Positions 18,530 through 26,119 of a stretch of 64,000 nt of DNA are shown piece after piece. The translations under genes were made by a program, and so were the position numbers. The stretch is from Emticicia oligotrophica DSM 17448. Lineage in GTDB: Bacteria > Bacteroidota > Bacteroidia > Cytophagales > Spirosomataceae. The stretch is from NCBI RefSeq assembly GCF_000263195.1, contig NC_018748.1, positions 2,914,001 through 2,978,000 on the forward strand, written 5' to 3'. The notes beneath the pieces were generated by a model that saw only the letters and a list, made by a program, of their open reading frames with translations, was not told where the DNA came from and made no database searches. Positions within the stretch are counted from its first letter, which is position 1. Each line of letters opens with the position of its first letter.

Positions 18530-19162
18530 ATGAGCTTAATTGATAACATGCAATGGAGATACGCCACTAAGAAAATGAATGGCGAGAAAGTATCTCAAGA
18601 AAAACTAGATATTATTTTAAAGGCAGCAAGTCTTGCCCCAACCTCTTCGGGCTTACAACCTTTTGAAATATTTGTGATTAGCAATAAAGAATTATTGTCA
18701 CAAATTCAGCCAATTGCATTTGGTCAGAGCCAAATTGTTGATTGTTCGCATTTATTGGTTTTTGCTGCTTGGGATAATTACACAGAAGAACGTGTAAATC
18801 AAAGATTTGACTTTATGAATTCTGAGAGAGGATTACCTTTGAGTACGACAGATGCGTATAAAAGTAATCTTTTAGGTATGTATTTACCACGTGACCCACA
18901 AGTAAATTTTGAACACACTGCCCGTCAATCGTATATTGCTATGACAGCTGCACTTTTGGCAGCGGCAGAGGAGAAAGTAGATGCAACTCCAATGGAAGGT
19001 TTCAATCCTGTTGCTTTAGATGAACTATTGAATTTGAAAGAAAAAGGTTTGAGAAGCACAGTTTTACTACCTTTAGGCTATCGTGATGAAGCCAATGACT
19101 GGTTAGTAAATCTGAAAAAAGTACGTATTCCAAACGAATCGCTATTTACTTTCATTTACTAA
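18530..19162 (+). CDS. Nitroreductase-family NAD(P)H oxidoreductase
   Basis: A 210-residue FMN-dependent oxidoreductase of the nitroreductase superfamily, NfsB/YdgI-like. The N-terminal FMN-binding RYATKKMNG, LAPTSSGLQPFEIFVI and the C-terminal EGFNP...LLPLGYRDE segments are standard. It probably reduces quinones or nitro compounds as a dimer. It is monocistronic, with a clear terminator at 19188-19220. A second family member at 51764 differs in sequence and is controlled by an HxlR regulator. Confidence 0.92.
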   Translation: MSLIDNMQWRYATKKMNGEKVSQEKLDIILKAASLAPTSSGLQPFEIFVISNKELLSQIQPIAFGQSQIVDCSHLLVFAAWDNYTEERVNQRFDFMNSERGLPLSTTDAYKSNLLGMYLPRDPQVNFEHTARQSYIAMTAALLAAAEEKVDATPMEGFNPVALDELLNLKEKGLRSTVLLPLGYRDEANDWLVNLKKVRIPNESLFTFIY

Positions 19163-19187
19163 TTTCGAAGTCAAATAGATAGTTGAT

Positions 19188-19220
19188 AAAAACGACCGAA
19201 CTAAGGTCGTTTTTATTTTT
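19188..19220 (+). terminator. Rho-independent terminator
   Basis: Ten-base arms AAAAACGACC (19188-19197) and complement (19205-19214), 7-base loop, T-rich tail. It follows the nitroreductase stop. Confidence 0.88.
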
Positions 19221-19312
19221 TACAGCACACTTATAAATGAGTCATTGCTAATAGGATTTAAGATTTCTAAGAAAATCTACTTTATTTTAAAATAATATTT
19301 TTTTACTTCGAT

Positions 19313-20104
19313 TTACTTAGCTCTAAATGCTTTGATGTATTCGGCAGTATCAAACATGGTTTCAATCATTATATCCTTTTGATTTTGTTTGAGGTACTTT
19401 AAAAATTTACGGTGCTCTTCAATTTTTACATCTAAACCATTTCCACCACCAACACCGTGAAACAAAACAACTAATAAAGCATTGTTGGTCTTGGCTTTTT
19501 CTACCCACTCAATCATTTGCTCGGCAGTATGGTTATTGACAACGAAGCAATCTACATCATAAAGATTGATTTTATCAATGGTGTGCATTTCATCTCTAAC
19601 CGCACGGGCCGCTACAAAATCAGCTTTCATGTCATCCATGAAATTCTTATCTCCGATTTTCATATCTCCACAAGTAAAAGCAAAAGTACGTTTTTTTTGT
19701 CCATCTAAAGCTTCCAAAAACACATTTGTCATCCTTACTTCATTGAGCATTCGTTGGTAAGTATACTGGCTCATGTCTTGTTCGCCTTTAACCCAATTTC
19801 GGCCCGGTAAATTTCCTAAACAAGGATGATAAAGTGTATGATTACCCAACTCGTGCCCACGTTTAGCTAAAGCTCGCCATTCATTGAGTCGAGTTTTACA
19901 AGCATCCGAAAAAGCCGTTAGGTAAAAAGAAGCTTTTAGTCCCAAAGAATCGAGTACTGGAACAGCATTGTCTAAATGTTGATGTATGGCATCGTCGTAG
20001 GTGATTACTACGGCACATTTCTTTCCTTTCCAAGTAGTATTTGATTGTGCTTTGACCGAAAAAATGAAGCATGAAAGTATGAGGAATAAGTATATTTTTT
20101 TCAT
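19313..20104 (-). CDS. Exported polysaccharide deacetylase (NodB-like)
   Basis: A 263-residue protein with a signal peptide to about residue 19 (VKAQ) and a NodB homology domain. The catalytic Asp lies in VVITYDDA, a TYDDA variant of the usual TFDDG, and the metal-binding HxxxH in GHELGNHTLYHPC. The C-terminal VLFHGVGGG supplies the last motif His. It removes N- or O-acetyl groups from a polysaccharide. Its start lies 23 bases after the stop of the upstream CE15-like esterase on the same strand, so the two are probably co-transcribed and both de-esterify or deacetylate plant-type glycans. Confidence 0.9.
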   Translation of the reverse strand: MKKIYLFLILSCFIFSVKAQSNTTWKGKKCAVVITYDDAIHQHLDNAVPVLDSLGLKASFYLTAFSDACKTRLNEWRALAKRGHELGNHTLYHPCLGNLPGRNWVKGEQDMSQYTYQRMLNEVRMTNVFLEALDGQKKRTFAFTCGDMKIGDKNFMDDMKADFVAARAVRDEMHTIDKINLYDVDCFVVNNHTAEQMIEWVEKAKTNNALLVVLFHGVGGGNGLDVKIEEHRKFLKYLKQNQKDIMIETMFDTAEYIKAFRAK

Positions 20105-20127
20105 TGAAATTATAAAAAGTAGTGATT

Positions 20128-21660
20128 TTATTGTTTTTTATAAGCTAATACACGATTTGCCCACGGAATAAAATATTTAAAATTAGGAGCATCAGTATGC
20201 CCTCCATCATGCTGACGCCAAGCTAATTCTCCATCAAGCATATCGGTGTTTACAGGAGGCATTTTTTCTTTCGTGTAATCATTGCTTACACCCAAATCCT
20301 TAGCCCCAAGTAATTTAAAAACACTACCAGCGGCAATGGTTGCCATATAACTCCCCTGTTGGTCAAGCCATTTGGCATCACCTTTTTCGGGTATTCCATA
20401 ACTAATAAAGGTTGGGCGTGGGGCACATAGAGCAATTAACTGATGCGAATCTACAGGTAAATCACAACCAGTTTTCGAACCAAAACTTGCTTCTGAAGCT
20501 CCGTATTTCATGTAATTGCCCGCCATCCAATAATATTCTCCTCCAGTTAGACTCTCGACGGCCTCACCAAAAACTCTTCTATGAAGTGTTGTTCCACCTT
20601 TACCCGACGAACCAATTAAACCTATGGCAAATCTTGGTTCAAAAGCCAATGTCACCAATGCAGCTTTTCCGTATCGCGAAACACCCTCAATTCCCACACG
20701 TTTAGCATCAACTAAGGGTTCAGTTTCTAAATAATCAAGCCCCCGAGCCGCCCCCCAAGCCCAAGCACGTAGGGCTCCCCAGTCGTCGGGTTTGCGTGGT
20801 TGACCTTTATTCACTAAACCAATAATTCCACGGGTAATACCTGCTCCATTATCAGCCTGAATACTTGCGGGGTCAATGGTGGCATAACCCCAACCAGCCG
20901 CCAATAATTGTTCGGTTGGGAGGTCGCTTGGAGGAGCAAAAAAGTTTGGCCCAGGCAAGCGAGTAATGGGTTGATAAGCAGGATATTGGTCAAATATGGC
21001 TTTCAGAGAAGGGTCTTGTTTAATCATCATTTCTTTGAAAGCATGATTGATTTTTTCTATATGTTCGGGCGAAGGCTGTGCTGGTGAAGGAAACGATGGA
21101 CGGCCAAACATCATTAAAACTGGAACTGGACCTTTCACATTGCTCGGTATAACAACCATCATATTTATATCTACGTTGATGAGTGGATAGTCACTGTTAT
21201 CTACGTGTCCGATTACTTGTTTGGCAATGACGGGAATTCGCCCTACAAACTCTTTGTCAGTAATTTTTACAGTCCATTTTATGTTGGGAATTTGTTTGGG
21301 TAAACGCCCATATACTTCTCGCTCAATATCTTCAATGAGTTCTGGGCGGCGTTTATTCCACCATATTTCAGGAGTGCTAACTTTGCTTCCATTTTTCAGC
21401 GTCAGTACATCGGGTAGCTGTGGACAAGGATTGGCCAAGGATTCATCATAATTAGCATGATTTGGTGCTGATTCATTGCCACTTGGGCCGGGTCTAAGCG
21501 ACTTTATTCCTAAAAGTTGCATCATGTGGTCGTGATCTTGTTGGTCAGTAAATACAACAGGTTTAGGAAATTTGCTACTATCAATTTTGGAGGTTTGGGC
21601 CGAAGTTAGACCCGAAATGCCCAAAGAAAGACATAGTAAAATTGTAGCGTTAAGTTTCAT
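20128..21660 (-). CDS. Exported CE15-like glucuronoyl esterase
   Basis: A 510-residue alpha/beta hydrolase with a signal peptide (MKLNATILLCLSLGISG, cut near SAQ). The nucleophile elbow GVSRYGK near residue 327 matches the G-x-S-R-x-G-K motif of carbohydrate esterase family 15, and GGHTD near residue 488 supplies the His. Such enzymes cut ester bonds between glucuronic acid on xylan and lignin. The ATG at 21660 is chosen because the longer frame starts with TTG and would bury the signal peptide. It heads a two-gene unit with the deacetylase. Confidence 0.88.
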   Translation of the reverse strand: MKLNATILLCLSLGISGLTSAQTSKIDSSKFPKPVVFTDQQDHDHMMQLLGIKSLRPGPSGNESAPNHANYDESLANPCPQLPDVLTLKNGSKVSTPEIWWNKRRPELIEDIEREVYGRLPKQIPNIKWTVKITDKEFVGRIPVIAKQVIGHVDNSDYPLINVDINMMVVIPSNVKGPVPVLMMFGRPSFPSPAQPSPEHIEKINHAFKEMMIKQDPSLKAIFDQYPAYQPITRLPGPNFFAPPSDLPTEQLLAAGWGYATIDPASIQADNGAGITRGIIGLVNKGQPRKPDDWGALRAWAWGAARGLDYLETEPLVDAKRVGIEGVSRYGKAALVTLAFEPRFAIGLIGSSGKGGTTLHRRVFGEAVESLTGGEYYWMAGNYMKYGASEASFGSKTGCDLPVDSHQLIALCAPRPTFISYGIPEKGDAKWLDQQGSYMATIAAGSVFKLLGAKDLGVSNDYTKEKMPPVNTDMLDGELAWRQHDGGHTDAPNFKYFIPWANRVLAYKKQ

Positions 21661-21810
21661 TTTATAATTGAATAGAGAATAGATAGATGATAAAATTAGT
21701 AGATAAAAATCAATACATGTCAAATTGACAAATATTTTTTTAATGAATAATGTAGAATGTAAAGTGGATAATTTGATTTAGTTGGGTTGAAACAACTGGA
21801 AATGTAATAT

Positions 21811-22354
21811 TTATTTAGCGACAATTTCGGCTAGGTTGTTCATTAGCTCAGCTAAATTCTGTTTGAGAATAGAATCAATGATTTCTCCTTCATTATTAAA
21901 TTTCCCTTTGATTCCTGAAATTAGTAAAGTGGTACTTAAATCGAATTTTGCAGAGAGGGTTTGCATAATGAGTATCAATTCAGCGTGCCCTTTTTGTCCA
22001 TCTGCTGAGGCTGTCATTAATACAGTTGGTTTCTCAGAGAAAATAGTAGTAGAAACAGACCATTCAAGTGCATTTTTTAAGCAACTCGGAATACTAAAAA
22101 TATACTCCGGCGTACAGATAATCACGGCATCTGCTTGCTGAATATATTGCCGAAAATTTTGTATTTCAATGGGTGGATTTTCAGCCGACGAGAGAGAGTA
22201 TGGGGTCAAAGTGTGGAAGTGTTTTTAAATCAATTAGAGGCAAGAAATGGAAAGCATCTTTACTGATTTCTTGTAAATATTTTACTAATTGATGATTAGA
22301 AGAATTGGCAATAGCACTTCCTACAATTACAAAAACACTTTTCTTTTGCGTCAT
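21811..22354 (-). pseudogene. NADPH-dependent FMN reductase with a one-base frameshift
   Basis: The N-terminal part starts at ATG 22352-22354 (MTQKKSVFVIVGSAIANSS, the flavin-binding P-loop) and runs to LPHFDPILS before a stop. The rest continues in the next frame as SAENPPIEIQNFRQ, ADAVIICTPEYIFSIP and LKNALEW to 21811. The full span is 544 bases, that is 181 codons plus one, so one extra base explains everything. The break lies in an alternating CTCTCTCTC run at about 22189-22200. The remaining 132-codon frame alone lacks the flavin-binding start. It lies 10 bases after the TauE-type gene in one transcript. A sequencing error is also possible. Confidence 0.8.
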
Positions 22355-22364
22355 TGTGCGGGAA

Positions 22365-23096
22365 TTAGGTCGTAAAATATTTAATTGTTTGAAAAACAGA
22401 CGTAAGAATAATAATGGCTAATACGATATAACGAAAGGCGGTTTCGGAGGTGTATTTTAAAATGACTTTACCTAAATAACTTCCCAAAATACTGATACCA
22501 ATCAAAAAGGGTATCAATAATAAAAATTCTTTCTTGAAATAACCATTGCTTACATATACAAATGCTCTGCTACTATCTACACCTAAATCAATCAATGCAG
22601 AAGTAGCTATAAAGATGTCTTTGGGTAATTGAAAAGCCGCCAAGGTAATTCCTCTAATTGCTCCGCCAGTGCCCAAAAGACCGGCTAAAAGCCCAGAAGC
22701 CACACCCCCAATATAAAGATTAGTATCAGTTTGTTGGATGGTTTTATTGAAGTTATACATGAGATACAAAGATAAAATTACCAATGCAATATTCATGAAT
22801 AATTCTAATGGTTTGGTTGGTATAAAGGTAGTGAGCCAAGCACCAATAATTACGAAAATAACCGCTGGGATGCCTAATTTTAAAGCAATATCTTTGTTGA
22901 TTCCTCTTCTGAATATGGCAATTTTTGAAAGATTGCTGAAAACATGAAATACTGCGGTGATGCCTAAAACAGTTTTGAAATCAAAAAATAGAGAAGCAAT
23001 AGGCACAAACAAAATTGAAGATCCAAAACCTGACACAGTTCCGATGATTTCGGAAATGAGAGCGAGTATAACAAACAAGTAATATTTTTCTGTCAT
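22365..23096 (-). CDS. TauE/SafE-family sulfite exporter-like permease
   Basis: A 243-residue integral membrane protein with about eight helices and the inverted two-half layout of the TauE/SafE family. The halves start with SGFGSSILFVPIASLFF and GLLAGLLGTGGAIRG, the Gly-rich motifs typical of these carriers. Members move sulfite, sulfoacetate or other small anions; the cargo here is unknown. The FMN reductase frame follows after 10 bases. Confidence 0.88.
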   Translation of the reverse strand: MTEKYYLFVILALISEIIGTVSGFGSSILFVPIASLFFDFKTVLGITAVFHVFSNLSKIAIFRRGINKDIALKLGIPAVIFVIIGAWLTTFIPTKPLELFMNIALVILSLYLMYNFNKTIQQTDTNLYIGGVASGLLAGLLGTGGAIRGITLAAFQLPKDIFIATSALIDLGVDSSRAFVYVSNGYFKKEFLLLIPFLIGISILGSYLGKVILKYTSETAFRYIVLAIIILTSVFQTIKYFTT

Positions 23097-23318
23097 GTTT
23101 TGATTGTAGTTAAAATGATAATTTATTGTTTTTTAGCCTAAACTAATGATTTGTTTTAGAAAATATTCTCATCTTTTATCGTTTAAGTGAATAGAAAATA
23201 AAACTAGAAGGTGTACTAAAAAAGAGGTTTGGAAAAAAGAGTTGAGAAAGCAAATTATTAATAAAACGAGTTTTTCTAAAAATCTTTGAAAACTCCATTT
23301 TTTAATTAGTTGCTATGT

Positions 23319-24176
23319 TTAGTTTGGTATTAACTCAATTAACATTCTTTCGGGCTTTACCTTTGCCTCTGTTCGATTAGTTTTCCATACTGGATTTTCT
23401 CCAATTCCTTGCACGGTTGAGTTACTTCTAAATATGTCACCAGCATCGAATGTGTAATATGCTATATTGTGTAAAACTTGAGCAATATCGTTGGGTTGAT
23501 AATTCTTGAATCTACATTCAAAATCAGGTAGACCGAAGGCATGTAAACCAACGGTATCCATTAAGAAACCGCCATCACCATCTGAAACATTATACATTCG
23601 AACATTCATTGAACCATATAAAAATGCTCCTTGTTCACCTTCGCACAAATCAAGGAATGCCCCTGGATTGATTAGTTTATCACTATTTCTAAAATAAATG
23701 GCTGTTGGTTGAGTGGCATTTACCACCGATAAAACAAATTTTTGAAAATATTCAAGTCTTTTTTGATAGTTTAGGCCTCTCGACATAAAATCAAAAAGGT
23801 TGATTTCAACAGTACATTTTCTCAGACTTTCTTCTGCTTCTTCCCAATCCCATGCCTGACGTAGTGTACTGGTAAATCGCTCAAAATTAATAGCTCCCTC
23901 TGATATCATGATATTTCCTTGTGCAGGAACTTCACCTTCCTCAAAATTAACTGTGTATTCTGGAAAATAGAACGATAAGCTTTTCTCATTTTCTGATGAT
24001 TTGACCGTAGAAAACCTCTTATTCAATTCCGCCAAAATATCTTCTTTACTAACGCTTGGTTGGTTTTCGTAAAATAAGCTTACGAATTGCATCTGTTGCT
24101 CATTTGGCGAGAATGTTGGTTGTGATTGTGGTTCTGATGTTGTATTTTTCTTTTTAAACAAATCAAATAATCCCAT
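23319..24176 (-). CDS. DUF4261-containing protein
   Basis: A 285-residue soluble protein. After a short amphipathic N-terminus (MGLFDLFKKK, possibly a membrane-touching helix) and a flexible Gln/Pro-rich stretch comes a domain of the DUF4261 type, with AWDWEEAEE, FLDLCEGEQGAFLYGSMNVRM and GLHAFGLPDFECRF. Function is not established. It is downstream of the DUF5690 transporter-like gene by 41 bases and is probably in the same transcript. Confidence 0.75.
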   Translation of the reverse strand: MGLFDLFKKKNTTSEPQSQPTFSPNEQQMQFVSLFYENQPSVSKEDILAELNKRFSTVKSSENEKSLSFYFPEYTVNFEEGEVPAQGNIMISEGAINFERFTSTLRQAWDWEEAEESLRKCTVEINLFDFMSRGLNYQKRLEYFQKFVLSVVNATQPTAIYFRNSDKLINPGAFLDLCEGEQGAFLYGSMNVRMYNVSDGDGGFLMDTVGLHAFGLPDFECRFKNYQPNDIAQVLHNIAYYTFDAGDIFRSNSTVQGIGENPVWKTNRTEAKVKPERMLIELIPN

Positions 24177-24217
24177 AATATTTGTGTTTTTGTTTCAATA
24201 ATTGATTCTTTGTGATT

Positions 24218-25489
24218 TTACGATTCACTTCTTTTCTTAACACTTAAATTCCACATTGAAAGCCCTACGAGTATTACATAAATGATAGAAATACCATAAG
24301 AAAGAATAATAAAAAAATCGAGGTAATTGATACTTTTTTGAAAGAAATTCTTATAAAATAGTACTAAAATACTTCCTAAATAAGCATAATAATCGGCAAA
24401 AGTAATCAAGAAGCCCACAGTTCCCGACTTTTTGAAAGCAGCAATCATTCGCTCGAAATATAAACTATTACACATGGCATAGGCCATATAAACTCCTAAA
24501 CCGAGCGTAGTGAGCCAAGCAACTGGAGAAAGGAAATGTTGCTCAAAAAGAAACGTACTAATACCTATTAATAGACCACCTGCCAACATTAAAATCTGAA
24601 TAATAATGAAAGCTTTGTAGTTATTATGTACCCAACGCATGGCGGCCATCATGAGCAATACTGTAATTGCAATTGGTGTCTCTGTTTGTGTAAAAATAGC
24701 TGAATTATTGCCATATCCCAGTAGTTTCCAAATTTCTGGAGTAAAGTTATCTCTGAATTCACGAAAGGTAGTGAGCAATACATAGGAAATAACAAAGATA
24801 CCCAAACTCAAAGCAAACTCTGCTATAAATGCCTTACGGTCGGCTTTTTGCATGGGTTTGCGTTCAGTTCGATTTTGTTTATCAGCTTCAGTTGGAGGGG
24901 GAATTTGTCCCATAAGCCACGTACAAATGCCAAAAGGTATAATCATAATGGCACAAGCAACAAAGGGCATCCAAAACTGACTTACTTGGAGTGTAGTCAT
25001 TACCCATTTTCCAATACTTTTTGCAAAACCTGAGCCCATGATAAATGATGCCGTAAGTACAGCTACCAATAAATCGGTATTTCTGCGGCCTTCTAAAAAA
25101 CCTAAAATTGTTCCATAGACCATCCCCAGTGGTAGGCTTGCCAAAAAGATAAATACCAAATTGAATGGAGCAGGTGTAAGAGCAAAAAATAAATAACAAA
25201 CCCATGATAGGGCTATCATGATGAGTAAATTTCGAGAGCGATGTTCGGGCAACATTTCCGAAACATATTTTATCCCCAAACCCTTTGATACGGCAAATCC
25301 TAAAACTTGTGCTGTGATAATTAGAATTTTAAAATTTATTCCCCAAAAAATGAGTTCATCGTAAGTTGCGGCGGTGTAGGCTCGCCTAAAAGGATAGAAG
25401 CATAAATAGGTAAAAAAAGCAGTTATCGAAGCAAAAAGAGTTAAGTTAAAGGGACTTCGAGCTATTATTGCATTCAGTTTAGGGGGCAT
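24218..25489 (-). CDS. DUF5690 family transporter-like membrane protein
   Basis: A 423-residue protein with about eleven or twelve membrane helices in two halves and a central basic loop (QNRTERKPMQKADRK). It resembles a major-facilitator fold. The N-terminal YLCFYPFRRAYTAATYD and GFLEGRRNTDLLVAVL are features I associate with DUF5690. No substrate is known. First gene of a two-gene unit with the DUF4261 protein, and divergent from the BlaI/M56 pair. Confidence 0.75.
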   Translation of the reverse strand: MPPKLNAIIARSPFNLTLFASITAFFTYLCFYPFRRAYTAATYDELIFWGINFKILIITAQVLGFAVSKGLGIKYVSEMLPEHRSRNLLIMIALSWVCYLFFALTPAPFNLVFIFLASLPLGMVYGTILGFLEGRRNTDLLVAVLTASFIMGSGFAKSIGKWVMTTLQVSQFWMPFVACAIMIIPFGICTWLMGQIPPPTEADKQNRTERKPMQKADRKAFIAEFALSLGIFVISYVLLTTFREFRDNFTPEIWKLLGYGNNSAIFTQTETPIAITVLLMMAAMRWVHNNYKAFIIIQILMLAGGLLIGISTFLFEQHFLSPVAWLTTLGLGVYMAYAMCNSLYFERMIAAFKKSGTVGFLITFADYYAYLGSILVLFYKNFFQKSINYLDFFIILSYGISIIYVILVGLSMWNLSVKKRSES

Positions 25490-25606
25490 AATTTAGCTTA
25501 AGGGTTGAAGATGAATAGTCAAAGATAGTTTTTTACTTGAAAATCAGCCTTCTATTCTTTAAGTAAATTATAATTTTTATCATTTTAACATTTTTTAACG
25601 CCTTTC

Positions 25607-25678
25607 TACGAATTATTTCGTAATAAGATTTGGAAGTACGAATGTTTTCGTATTATATTTGCTACGAAATTATTCGTA
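25607..25678 (+). promoter_or_regulatory. Three BlaI-type operators
   Basis: Three 16-base palindromes of form TACGAA-N4-TTCGTA at 25607-25622, 25637-25652 and 25663-25678. The first and second match both arms exactly; the third reads TACGAA-ATTA-TTCGTA. Centres are 30 and 26 bases apart. They cover the promoter and the region just upstream of the BlaI-family gene, so autorepression is very likely. Confidence 0.88.
25629..25661 (+). promoter_or_regulatory. Promoter of the BlaI/M56 operon
   Basis: TTTG at 25629-25632, 21-base spacer, TATATTTG at 25654-25661, a full match to TAnnTTTG. The spacer holds the middle BlaI-type operator and the third operator covers the start point. Confidence 0.8.
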
Positions 25679-25689
25679 AATAATAAAAG

Positions 25690-26082
25690 ATGGAAAATTC
25701 AGCACTAATAAAACCCACCGAATCTGAGTTGGAGATTTTGCAGATTTTGTGGCAATTGGGCAAAGGCACGGTTAGGCAAGTAAATGATGAACTCTCTAAA
25801 ACTAGAGAAGTAGGTTATACGACAACGCTCAAATTGATGCAAATTATGCACGATAAGCACATCGTAAACCGAACCGAAGAAGGGCGTTATCATCTCTACG
25901 AAGCAGCTATCGGCGAAGAAGAAACTCAACAACTTTTACTCGATAAATTTGTTGACGCTACTTTCAGAGGTTCTGCCATGAAATTGGTTATGCAAGCACT
26001 TGGCCACCAAGAAGTAAGCCTTGACGAGCTCGACGAGATTAAGAAACTCATCGCCCAAAAAGAACAAAATTTGGGTAACTAA
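25690..26082 (+). CDS. BlaI/MecI/CopY-family repressor
   Basis: A 130-residue winged-helix repressor. The N-terminal DNA-binding domain (about 8-80) has LEILQILWQLGKGTVRQVNDEL and the wing with TYTTTLKLMQIM-like GYTTTLKLMQIMHDK. The C-terminal helices (85-125) form the dimer and hold the region cleaved by the partner peptidase in this family. It binds the three palindromes directly upstream and should be inactivated through the M56 protein encoded 37 bases downstream. The inducing signal is unknown. Confidence 0.93.
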   Translation: MENSALIKPTESELEILQILWQLGKGTVRQVNDELSKTREVGYTTTLKLMQIMHDKHIVNRTEEGRYHLYEAAIGEEETQQLLLDKFVDATFRGSAMKLVMQALGHQEVSLDELDEIKKLIAQKEQNLGN

Positions 26083-26119
26083 GTCTATTACAAAATACAA
26101 ATTATGAAAAACAAAAATT

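Noticed and set aside
9470-21660. A polysaccharide utilisation locus
   Set aside because: No SusC/SusD pair is present and the genes are mostly single, divergent or convergent units.
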